Below are positions 1 through 5,965 of a stretch of 16,329 nt of DNA, piece after piece; positions within the stretch are counted from its first letter, which is position 1, and each line of letters begins with the position of its first letter. Source of the stretch: Ruminococcaceae bacterium UBA3753 (GTDB taxonomy: Bacteria > Bacillota > Clostridia > Oscillospirales > Acutalibacteraceae); NCBI GenBank assembly GCA_002372375.1, contig DFGJ01000005.1, positions 1-16,329 on the forward strand, in the 5' to 3' direction. The notes below the pieces were generated by a model. That model was given only the letters and a program-made list of their open reading frames with translations. It ran no database searches and was not told where the DNA came from. The position numbers and the translations under genes are program-made.

Positions 1-15
1 TACACCAAAAGTCGC
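1..15 (-). tRNA. 5' end of a truncated tRNA-like gene, isotype unknown
   Basis: The first 11 bases, read on the minus strand, are identical to acceptor/D-arm positions of the tRNA-His gene at the other end of the window (shared plus-strand string TACACCAAAAG at 1-11 and 16180-16190). A good minus-strand promoter lies about 20 nt upstream, at 35-63. Only about 15 nt are in the window, so neither the anticodon nor the folding can be checked. A chance match is possible. Confidence 0.3.
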
Positions 16-34
16 TCTTGTACATTTGCGTACC

Positions 35-63
35 ATTTTATGATATAAAATAAAAAATGCCAA
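35..63 (-). promoter_or_regulatory. Sigma-A-type promoter for the truncated tRNA-like gene
   Basis: On the minus strand the -35 is TTGGCA (plus 58-63), the spacer is exactly 17 nt, and the -10 is TAAAAT (plus 35-40). Each box matches consensus at 5 of 6 positions. Transcription would start near 28 and enter the tRNA-like sequence at about 15. Confidence 0.55.
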
Positions 64-120
64 TCATCTATTGTATAGACGGTATATCTCATTTAGTCAG
101 ATTCTTTTTATACTTATCTA

Positions 121-149
121 TTGACATAAACTTTTTTTTGCGTTAAAAT
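121..149 (+). promoter_or_regulatory. Promoter of tRNA-Arg
   Basis: Perfect -35 TTGACA (121-126), 17-nt spacer, -10 TAAAAT (144-149). The predicted start near 156 is about 7 nt before the mature tRNA 5' end at 163. The promoter is AT-rich like the host background, so the tRNA seems native while the DNA behind it is not. Confidence 0.75.
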
Positions 150-162
150 TCTTTATGTTGAT

Positions 163-239
163 GTACCAGTAGCTTAGCTGGATAGAGCGTTCGGCTACGA
201 ACCGTAAGGTCGGGGGTTCGAATCCCTCCTGGTGCACCA
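163..239 (+). tRNA. tRNA-Arg(ACG)
   Basis: Cloverleaf with a 7-bp acceptor stem (GTACCAG with CTGGTGC, one G-U pair), D-arm, anticodon loop CTACGAA giving anticodon ACG, and a T-arm with TTCGAAT. The discriminator is A and CCA is encoded (237-239). A34 would be read as inosine to decode CGN codons. Anticodon-stem positions 28 and 42 are both T, leaving one mismatch in a 5-bp stem. The 3' end coincides with a rise in G+C, as expected for a tRNA used as an integration site. Confidence 0.93.
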
Positions 240-249
240 TGTGTGATGT

Positions 250-288
250 CCTTTGCAATCCGAATCTCCTGGATTTGGACAGCAAAGG
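250..288. other. Strong hairpin just downstream of tRNA-Arg
   Basis: CCTTTGC (250-256) pairs with GCAAAGG (282-288). After a 2x2 internal loop, TCCGAATC (259-266) pairs with GATTTGGA (272-279, one G-U), closing a TCCTG loop. T-rich DNA follows only after 6 nt (TTTCG then TTTTT, 294-305), so it could be the tRNA terminator, although the U-tract is not in the usual position. The rest of 289-538 holds no gene I can support. A minus-strand frame ending near 440 lacks a start codon. Confidence 0.5.
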
Positions 289-538
289 TTGATGTTTCGT
301 TTTTCCTGATTTCATGCGAGTTTACAGGCACTTGATTCTGGACTTCGAATTGGATACGAAAAACAAAAAGCTCAAAAATGAAACCTTAAACGAAAAAGTC
401 TTACGATCCGGACTCCCATGTCTAATTTAATTTCAACTCCTAACGGGCTTGTTTATTGAGTAAATCCAGTTTTTTCTTGAACGGTGTTTTGTATCCATTC
501 TTGCTGGCGAGCGTTTTTTGTTACAGAAAACCATATAC

Positions 539-1144
539 TTAAGATAAGTATTGTGTCATGTACCCTGATAAGATTTTTTTGAGAGTTTCGTGAATATCCA
601 TATTACCATCCGTAAGGCACCACTCAAAGACGCAGCCCTTAACGATTGTGCAGATATCCATGCAGATCATATGTGCGTCGGCATCCGCTTTGATCACTCC
701 GGCCTCTTGCGCCAGAAACATATCGGATTCATTCCGTGCCATGACTGTTCCAGTGGGAAAGGCACCGTCCTCCTCACCAAAGTAGGCGGATAGAGGCTTG
801 TTTCCTGTGGAATAAAAGCTCTTCATAAAATCGATCCCCAGCTCCATATACCGATCGATCAGCAGCATATACAGCTCCACTGATCTTCCTGCCGGATCGC
901 TGATGGGAGTATTCAGATCACAGGTTTCAAACGGCATTTCACGGAGAAAATACATGAGCAGGTCGTCCTTGTTCTGAAAATGAAAATAGAACGTGCCGGT
1001 ACCGATATCCGCCTCTTGACAGACGTTACGGACAGTAACAGCGTCCGCGCCTTTTTTCTTGATGATTTTGATCGCCGCGTCAATTATCTGCTGACGGCTG
1101 GTTTCTCCGTTGGCCTTCGGCGGTCTCCCGCTTTTTCTTGTCAT
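539..1144 (-). CDS. TetR/AcrR-family transcriptional regulator
   Basis: A 201-residue protein of normal TetR length. Residues about 15-65 form the DNA-binding domain: an initial helix (IIDAAIKIIKKKGADAVTV) followed by a helix-turn-helix and the family signature GTGTFYFHFQNKDDLL. The C-terminal two thirds should be the ligand-binding and dimerisation domain; the ligand cannot be inferred. The start is ATG at 1144 with SD AGAGG six nt upstream. It is transcribed away from the dsbA-like/MBL operon, and both promoters lie between two matching 18-bp inverted repeats, so it most likely represses itself and the operon until an inducer binds. G+C is well above that of the surrounding chromosome. Family certain, specificity unknown. 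Confidence 0.93.
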   Translation of the reverse strand: MTRKSGRPPKANGETSRQQIIDAAIKIIKKKGADAVTVRNVCQEADIGTGTFYFHFQNKDDLLMYFLREMPFETCDLNTPISDPAGRSVELYMLLIDRYMELGIDFMKSFYSTGNKPLSAYFGEEDGAFPTGTVMARNESDMFLAQEAGVIKADADAHMICMDICTIVKGCVFEWCLTDGNMDIHETLKKILSGYMTQYLS

Positions 1145-1156
1145 AGGAATCCTCTA

Positions 1157-1174
1157 AATAGAACTTGTTCGATT
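1157..1174. promoter_or_regulatory. TetR operator O1
   Basis: Inverted repeat AATAGAACTTGTTCGATT: 8-bp half sites with one mismatch around a 2-bp centre. It sits immediately downstream of the predicted tetR start and 4 bp upstream of the operon -35. The left half AATAGAAC is identical to that of O2. Confidence 0.7.
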
Positions 1175-1178
1175 ACTA

Positions 1179-1207
1179 TTGACATTTTAGCACAACGGGT
1201 GTATAAT
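1179..1207 (+). promoter_or_regulatory. Consensus promoter of the dsbA-like/MBL operon
   Basis: TTGACA (1179-1184), 17-nt spacer, TATAAT (1202-1207): a perfect match in both boxes and spacing. Such strength would need repression, which fits the two flanking operators. The start is predicted near 1214, leaving a leader of about 46 nt that contains O2. Confidence 0.85.
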
Positions 1208-1212
1208 AGCAA
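1184..1212 (-). promoter_or_regulatory. Overlapping divergent tetR promoter
   Basis: On the minus strand the -35 is TTGCTA (plus 1207-1212), the spacer 17 nt and the -10 TAAAAT (plus 1184-1189). It occupies almost the same DNA as the operon promoter, so the two probably compete, and O1 lies just after its start site. Confidence 0.55.
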
Positions 1213-1218
1213 GTATCT

Positions 1219-1236
1219 AATAGAACACGCTCTATT
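1219..1236. promoter_or_regulatory. TetR operator O2
   Basis: Inverted repeat AATAGAACACGCTCTATT, with the same 8-2-8 layout and left half as O1. Its centre is 62 bp from that of O1, about six helical turns, so both sites face the same side of the DNA. It covers about +6 to +23 of the operon transcript and would block elongation or open-complex formation. Confidence 0.72.
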
Positions 1237-1259
1237 AAGGATAAGAAAGAAGAATTCTT

Positions 1260-1952
1260 ATGAAAATCACATACTGGTCGGATTATACATGCCCCTACTG
1301 CTATATCGGAGAGGTAAGACTAAAGAAGGCGATCTCGGAGATTCCTGAGATCGGAGACATAGAACTGGAGATGAAGGCGTTTCAGCTTGATCCTTCCGCC
1401 GGTGAACATGCCACAAGCGATACGCAGACGAGATTTGCTCACAAATACGGGCTGACGATGGAGCTTGCCGCACGGTCTATCGAGCATATCTCCCAGATGG
1501 GCAGAGACGAAGGTATCAATTTCAGATACGCAACAACGCTGTTCACGAACACGATGGATGCGCACCGTTTGACAAAGCTTGCACAGCGCAAAAGCGCTGA
1601 CATAGCAGACAAGGTGATCGAAACACTGTTCAAGGCGTATTTCACGGACAACAAGGAACTTGCGGATAAAGAACTGCTACAGCAGATTGGAGAGGACTGC
1701 GGGTTGAACGCAGAAGAAGTCAAGGCACTTTTGTCTTCGGGTCAGTATAAGGACGAAGTGATCCTCGATCAGCGTGAAGCGGCAAGGTATGGCATTCACG
1801 CCGTTCCTTACTTCGTCATCGGGAAATACGGGATCTCCGGCGCTCTCAGTGTTGAGGATATGAAGAAAACGCTATGGAAGGTCATGGAAGAAGAGCAGGT
1901 TGCACTGGAGGGCGGTATGAGCTGCGGACCGGACGGATGCAGGATGAGGTGA
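1260..1952 (+). CDS. DsbA-family (FrnE-like) thiol-disulfide oxidoreductase
   Basis: A 230-residue thioredoxin-fold protein with an inserted helical domain. It has active-site CPYC (residues 11-14) directly after the first strand, the FrnE-type continuation YIG, and the cis-proline loop HAVPYFVIG (Pro183). There is no signal peptide, so it acts in the cytoplasm, where FrnE relatives catalyse dithiol/disulfide exchange and are often tied to oxidative or electrophile stress. An extra pair, Cys222 and Cys227, in the short C-terminal tail (MSCGPDGC) could be a second redox or metal-binding site. The SD is weak (AAGAAAGAAG), but the start matches the family. The MBL gene follows after 4 bp. G+C is about half, foreign to this chromosome. 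Family sure, substrate unknown. Confidence 0.92.
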   Translation: MKITYWSDYTCPYCYIGEVRLKKAISEIPEIGDIELEMKAFQLDPSAGEHATSDTQTRFAHKYGLTMELAARSIEHISQMGRDEGINFRYATTLFTNTMDAHRLTKLAQRKSADIADKVIETLFKAYFTDNKELADKELLQQIGEDCGLNAEEVKALLSSGQYKDEVILDQREAARYGIHAVPYFVIGKYGISGALSVEDMKKTLWKVMEEEQVALEGGMSCGPDGCRMR

Positions 1953-1956
1953 CGGT

Positions 1957-2583
1957 ATGATCGCAGAGGTGCCCGTAAAGGGTTATTTCGAGGAAAATTG
2001 CTTTTTCTATATCGACGATGCTACCAGGCACGGATTTATCATCGATCCCGGCGCGCAGGCGCAAGAGCTTCTTACTCTCATTCGTGAAAACGGATGGGTG
2101 GTTGAGAAGATTCTTTTGACGCATGGTCACTTCGATCATATCGGCGCAGTTGATAAACTCCAATCGGCGCTGCAAATTCCTGTGCTGGCATATAAAACCG
2201 CCGATGATTATCTGCTTGACGCAAATCGGAACCTGTCGGCGCTGTGCGGGCCGTCGATCCTCGTACACGGTGCAGAGCGTGTGAACGACGGAGATTTGCT
2301 TTGCCTTAGTTCCGATCCGTCGTATTCTCTGTGCGTGATATATACACCGGGTCATACAACGGATTCGGTCGTTTACTATTCCGAAAAAGACCGCATCGCC
2401 TTTGTGGGTGACACGATCTTCAAAGGCAACATCGGTAATTATCAATATCCGGGTGGAAACCTCATCGATCTGCGTCGAAGCATCATCGAACGGATCTTTA
2501 CGCTCCCCGACGATACCGTGCTATTCTCGGGTCATTCGGAGCAGACAACGGTCGGCACAGAAAAAAGAAGGTATATGCATTAA
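1957..2583 (+). CDS. Glyoxalase-II-like metallo-beta-lactamase-fold hydrolase
   Basis: A 208-residue MBL-fold protein with all metal ligands visible: THGHFDH (His56, His58, Asp60, His61), PGHT (His133), VGDTIF (Asp152) and SGHSEQTT (His193). The layout and the C-terminal GHSEQTTVGTEK match small glyoxalase-II-like hydrolases, which cleave thioesters such as S-lactoyl-thiols, or related substrates, at a dinuclear metal site. It starts 4 bp after the dsbA-like stop, with SD GAGGTGA overlapping that stop, so the two are translationally linked. With the thiol oxidoreductase, a role in handling thiol adducts or thioesters is plausible but inferred. The C-terminus is complete. Composition drops to AT-rich background within a few dozen bases of the stop. 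Confidence 0.92.
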   Translation: MIAEVPVKGYFEENCFFYIDDATRHGFIIDPGAQAQELLTLIRENGWVVEKILLTHGHFDHIGAVDKLQSALQIPVLAYKTADDYLLDANRNLSALCGPSILVHGAERVNDGDLLCLSSDPSYSLCVIYTPGHTTDSVVYYSEKDRIAFVGDTIFKGNIGNYQYPGGNLIDLRRSIIERIFTLPDDTVLFSGHSEQTTVGTEKRRYMH

Positions 2584-2825
2584 GGAAAAAAAGTGAAACA
2601 TATGCTTTCCCAAAAGTAGATGGTTTGAACAGTTACTTTAGTGCTATTTACATTATTTTTTAAAATTTCTTGTATACTATAAAAACTATATGCTTGTTCA
2701 AATAATTCTTGAAGCCGTTATGTCTTTGTTTTAACCTAATGATTACTGCAATATTTGTATCTGATGTACATACCGTAACATTTTTATTAAAGTAACAATC
2801 GTAATTCTCTTGGGAGATTTTTGGT
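2584..2825. other. AT-rich spacer at the right edge of the foreign segment
   Basis: The composition falls to host-like AT-rich sequence here. I found no copy of the tRNA-Arg 3' end, so no right attachment site is visible. A -10-like TATACT at 2673-2678 lacks a well-spaced -35. rnhA needs a promoter in this stretch, but none stands out. Confidence 0.4.
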
Positions 2826-3266
2826 TTGAAAAAAGTAATCATTTATACTGATGGAGCTTGTCGAGGCAATCCGGGGTACGGTGGTTGGGCGGCGATATTA
2901 GATTATAACGGTTTAAAAAAAGAGATATTTGGCTCAGAAAAAAAGACCACAAACAATAGAATGGAACTTACTGCAGTAATAAAAGCTATGGAGCTCTTAA
3001 AGGAACCTTGTGATTTAGTAATTTATAGTGATTCTAAATATTTTTGCGATGCAATCGCGAAGGGGTGGGCCAAAAGTTGGCAAAAAAAGGGTTGGAGAAA
3101 AAGTGATGGTAAATTGGCACTTAACACAGATCTTTGGGAAAGACTACTAGCATTAATGTCCACACATTGCTTAGAGGTAAAATGGGTTAAGGGTCATGCC
3201 GGAAATGCAAACAACGAAAGGTGTGATTTTCTTGCTACTAAAGCAGCCGACCAAGCTATAAGATAA
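2826..3266 (+). CDS. rnhA: Ribonuclease HI
   Basis: Degrades the RNA strand of RNA-DNA hybrids, removing R-loops and primers in the cytoplasm. The 146 residues span the whole single-domain fold. The catalytic carboxylates are Asp9 (YTDGAC), Glu47 (NNRMEL), Asp69 (YSDS) and Asp134 (ERCD), with the product-release His124 in VKGHAGN. A basic protrusion (KGWAKSWQKKGWRK, about 79-92) corresponds to the substrate-binding handle of E. coli-type enzymes. The start is TTG at 2826, chosen because the protein begins right at the first strand and GGGAG (2812-2816) lies 9 nt upstream; no ATG is suitably placed. It is a lone gene followed by a possible terminator. It is the first clearly native protein gene after the foreign block. 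Confidence 0.95.
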   Translation: MKKVIIYTDGACRGNPGYGGWAAILDYNGLKKEIFGSEKKTTNNRMELTAVIKAMELLKEPCDLVIYSDSKYFCDAIAKGWAKSWQKKGWRKSDGKLALNTDLWERLLALMSTHCLEVKWVKGHAGNANNERCDFLATKAADQAIR

Positions 3267-3267
3267 T

Positions 3268-3316
3268 CTTTGATTTGTAATTTTTATTAAGTAATAATAA
3301 TCAAAGTATGTTTTTT
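3268..3316 (+). terminator. Possible rho-independent terminator of rnhA
   Basis: CTTTGATT (3268-3275) pairs perfectly with AATCAAAG (3299-3306). The enclosed AT-rich sequence can extend the pairing, and TATG plus six T follow. It begins next to the rnhA stop. The stem is G+C-poor, so it would be weak. Confidence 0.45.
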
Positions 3317-4079
3317 GTGGTAAAAAATCGAGTAAGTGTGCTAAAGCTTGAAACCAAAAGAATAAAAAATTACCCAAAATATAATCGATGGGAAAAGTTG
3401 GAAGTATACTCAATAGCTCATTAATGAGGCAGTATTTTTGTCTGGTATGTCCGTTTTAATGGTGTCCGTTTTTTAATTTTCAATTTTTTTTTATTACAGT
3501 AAAGTGTCAATACCATCAATGAGACGTTTTCTCAATTTTATAGCTATGACATAATGCCCCATTGCAGAACCGTGCTAACTGTTGGCTGTAAGAGGGCGGC
3601 ATCGTAAACAATAACACGATAACAAACTGTTCCTAACACATAAAATGCAATAAAATGTTTCCCGGCGCATATGCCAAAACTACCAAGCAATTAACAATTT
3701 AAGAACTTTATGGTTTTTTAACTGACGTTTAACATTATGCGCAAATATACTTCCTTGAATACCTTTGGCCTTTACATATATTTTAGCTATTACTCTAAAC
3801 TTTTTTAATTATTTTCATCTATATATCCACCAGCATATGGTAAGTGTACCCCGAATTTTAGTTTTTGCACTAAGGTATTAAGTATATTTCTAACCAATAT
3901 CGCTATTTATTAGAAAGACAACTGCTATGAGTGACGCTTTTCGGCAATTCATCTCTCTGCGGTAATTTTAATCACTTCATAAACAATAAAATATTTTTTG
4001 TAACAATATTTCTTGAAGCACTAGAGCATTTTGTTCCCCTGAAGGCTCAACGATAGCGTAACCTTATTTCCTTTTTGCT
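3317..4079. other. Gene-poor region
   Basis: No frame of credible length with a start and SD on either strand, and no RNA gene recognised. Base skew is near neutral (17 G, 14 C at 3541-3600). It contains a short tandem repeat at 3448-3472 and otherwise looks like eroded, unconstrained DNA. An unrecognised RNA cannot be excluded. Confidence 0.5.
3448..3472 (+). repeat. Two-copy direct repeat of TGTCCGTTTT
   Basis: TGTCCGTTTT occurs at 3448-3457 and 3463-3472, 15 bp apart, with similar flanks (GGTA/GGT before, TAAT after). This may be a small tandem duplication; a paired binding site is possible but unsupported. Confidence 0.4.
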
Positions 4080-4107
4080 TTGTAAACACAAATTGTCCGT
4101 GTATAAT
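4080..4107 (+). promoter_or_regulatory. Distal promoter candidate for the 4287 gene
   Basis: -35 TTGTAA (4080-4085), 16-nt spacer, perfect -10 TATAAT (4102-4107). A start near 4114 would place the hairpin at 4123-4149 in a long leader of the membrane-protein gene. The -35 matches at 4 of 6 positions. Confidence 0.4.
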
Positions 4108-4122
4108 AAACGTAAATTACAA

Positions 4123-4149
4123 ATTATTATGTGCTATAGACATAATAAT
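4123..4149. other. Perfect 10-bp inverted repeat
   Basis: ATTATTATGT (4123-4132) and ACATAATAAT (4140-4149) flank the 7-nt loop GCTATAG. No T-tract follows, so it is not a terminator. Its place between the two candidate promoters suggests an operator or a leader hairpin. Confidence 0.5.
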
Positions 4150-4207
4150 CATCCATCTTCAATATTTTATTATATGTAGTAAACAAAGCATTTTAGAAAA
4201 AGTTAAG

Positions 4208-4236
4208 TTGACATTTTTTATTCAATTTGATATTAT
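4208..4236 (+). promoter_or_regulatory. Proximal promoter of the 4287 gene
   Basis: Perfect TTGACA (4208-4213), 17-nt spacer, TATTAT (4231-4236). The start near 4243 lies downstream of the in-frame codon at 4227, which rules that codon out as the translation start on this transcript. Confidence 0.75.
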
Positions 4237-4286
4237 TTTCATTGTATGGTACAATATCTTTAAGTTTTTTGATAGGTGGTGTTTTG

Positions 4287-5075
4287 ATGTTGGAATTGAG
4301 AAAACTTATTTCTTCGGCTTTGGTTTCTTCCTGCACTTTTTCGGTGATTTCGTCGTGTGTAGTTAGTGCAGAGGACAGTGAGGCATCCAAAGAGGTTTCT
4401 ATGACTTCAGCGGTAAAATCCGATGCAAAAGCGAAGGATGAATCAAGCAAAGGGGATAACAAGTTAGAACAAATGGAGGCGGATATTGAGTTATTAAAAA
4501 CTATGTTGCAAGGGGTCGCTTTGCCTAACTCAAGCAGTTCGTTAGAAAAAGACTCTGCTTTGAATCCTTCTTATAGTAGCCTAGCTAAACAAGCCACGGA
4601 TCTGGCGTATTATCAACTTATGACTGAGCAGATAAAAAAACTCACTAGAAAAGACAAAACAAGTTACGAAAAATGGAAAGATGAAATTCGTGACATCGGG
4701 AAAGATGTTAAGTTCTTTGCCTCAGGTGCAGTGGCGCTTCTGTGTACTGGCTTTTTGGCTTGGCGTTTCGCGCCTGAGGATTTAAAAGAATACCCTAGGG
4801 CCGTCTTAGGCTATTATGTCAATGAATATAATATAAAAAAGCTGGAACTTGCTAAAAAAGAAGCGGAACTTGAGCTATTGAAGATGCAAATAAGTGAGAG
4901 GTTAGCTCTTTTTGATGCGTTGAAAAAGAAAAGGCAGCTATCTTCTGAGTTCCAGACTTCTTGGCCTTCGGTGGCGAAATTTGTGGCTTACTTTGATGAT
5001 ATGAAAGATGCTGCTGATTATTTTTATAAAACTTGGTCAACTCTTCTGTTTGGGAAACCTGAAGGTAAAGAATAG
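4287..5075 (+). CDS. Secreted or membrane-anchored coiled-coil protein, unrecognised
   Basis: A 262-residue protein of no family I recognise. The start is ATG 4287, because AGGTGG (4274-4279) lies 7 nt upstream and the promoter -10 overlaps the longer frame. Residues 1-28 look like an export signal: a basic start, a hydrophobic core, then VVSA before an acidic stretch. Cys24 in ISSC could instead be a lipobox cysteine. Residues 29-100 are polar, Ser/Lys/Glu-rich and low in complexity. A transmembrane helix spans about 143-161 (FFASGAVALLCTGFLAWRF). A charged helix at about 182-216, probably coiled-coil, follows, and the end is aromatic-rich. The predicted topology has the N-terminal half outside and the C-terminal helix inside. 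It is a lone gene with a strong promoter and is somewhat richer in G+C than its AT-rich neighbours. Existence of the gene is likely; function unknown. Confidence 0.75.
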   Translation: MLELRKLISSALVSSCTFSVISSCVVSAEDSEASKEVSMTSAVKSDAKAKDESSKGDNKLEQMEADIELLKTMLQGVALPNSSSSLEKDSALNPSYSSLAKQATDLAYYQLMTEQIKKLTRKDKTSYEKWKDEIRDIGKDVKFFASGAVALLCTGFLAWRFAPEDLKEYPRAVLGYYVNEYNIKKLELAKKEAELELLKMQISERLALFDALKKKRQLSSEFQTSWPSVAKFVAYFDDMKDAADYFYKTWSTLLFGKPEGKE

Positions 5076-5210
5076 GTAATTTGTATGTGAGCACTCTTTT
5101 TTTGTATTTTAGCTTTTTTGTGACCGTGGACGATTGTTTTTAGTGACCTTGGTTTGTTTTACTTTCTTTGGATATTGTAATGAGTTTACTGTGAGATTAT
5201 TCATGGTATT

Positions 5211-5704
5211 TTGGTGAGTTTTTGTGCCCAGAGTTGCAGAAGGAATCTGAAGGGGAGCACTTTGCTTGGAAAAGGGGAGATGAGGTGTGCAGGGGTTTAT
5301 AGTCTTAAGGTCCTTGAATCGTTTTTTAATAAGTATCAAGAAGACGGTTGCGTGATCACTTTCGAGTGTTCGAAGTTTGCCTGTTTTTGTCCAATAGCTG
5401 GTCAGCCTAGCGACAATATATGTAGTCTATACTTTGTTCTTTGTGTAAAGTTGGTTGAGAGCAAGCCTTTGAAGCTTTATTTGTTCATCTTTAGGAGTTA
5501 TGGTGACTTTCATGAAGGTGTTGTAGGTGCCATAGTGGAAGATTTGATTAGACTTGTGGCTCTGAAACACATCGAAATTAAGGGCGATTTTTTTCCACGT
5601 GGCGGAATAAGTATTTCGCGCCGTTTGCCGATTACGAAAGCAAGGGCGCAAGATGCGAATCTATAGCTGAGAAAAGGATGCTTGAGGTCCCCAATGTACT
5701 GTAG
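5211..5704 (+). pseudogene. queF: NADPH-dependent 7-cyano-7-deazaguanine reductase, frameshifted
   Basis: QueF reduces preQ0 to preQ1 in queuosine synthesis. Relative to remembered B. subtilis QueF, the first frame matches from KGSTLLG through LESFFNK, the active-site loop FCPIAGQP (Cys60), VESKPLKLYLF, GDFHE (His101, Glu102) and FFPRGGIS. After about 5612 that frame turns to unrelated sequence and stops at 5666. The -1 frame from 5615 gives FAPFADYESKGARCESIAEK and then RM, matching the expected DPYxNYxxxGxxxExxAExRM ending, and stops at 5704. A single indel near 5612-5616 therefore splits the gene. In addition the catalytic Asp of the GQPD motif is Ser67 here, although a Asp follows. The start is probably TTG 5211 or GTG 5214, with no strong SD. 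Either a decaying gene or a sequencing error. Confidence 0.85.
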
Positions 5705-5965
5705 TCTAATATATGTATACAATTCTTGTGGTTTTTGCTTTACTGCATTTTATGCTGTGACCTTTTTGCCCCGAGAACGCGTGGATGCACTGGTGATCTC
5801 CTAAGTATTGTGGTGCATTTTTCAGGTAAGTTTGTTCACGGTTAATTCGGGGTGGGTAAGACTTGTGTAAAAATTTAAATTTTTGCTTTTACTGTTCAGT
5901 TCAACCTTAGAGCTACGGCTATTATTAATGTCGGCTACTTCTCATTTGCTTTTATTTAACTATTT
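5705..5965. other. Gene-free gap between convergent queF and recO
   Basis: The plus strand is G/T-rich and relatively rich in G+C (30 of 60 bases at 5761-5820). One frame stays open for about 45 codons after the queF stop but has no SD or familiar motif. No RNA gene recognised. It may be further decayed coding sequence. Confidence 0.35.

Noticed and set aside
118..331. Minus-strand frames of 62-65 codons over tRNA-Arg
   Set aside because: They are antisense to the tRNA; peptides with EGFEPPTLRF/GIRTPDL are a well-known artefact of tRNA genes.
2584..2825. Right attachment-site copy of the tRNA-Arg 3' end
   Set aside because: No match to the T-arm/acceptor sequence could be found by eye, so no att pair is claimed.
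4227..4286. Upstream extension of the membrane protein to 4227
   Set aside because: The promoter -10 (4231-4236) overlaps it, no SD precedes 4227, and a strong SD precedes ATG 4287.
5076..5210. preQ1 riboswitch upstream of queF
   Set aside because: I looked for the preQ1-I pattern (AGAGGTTC stem, A-rich tail) and did not find it.
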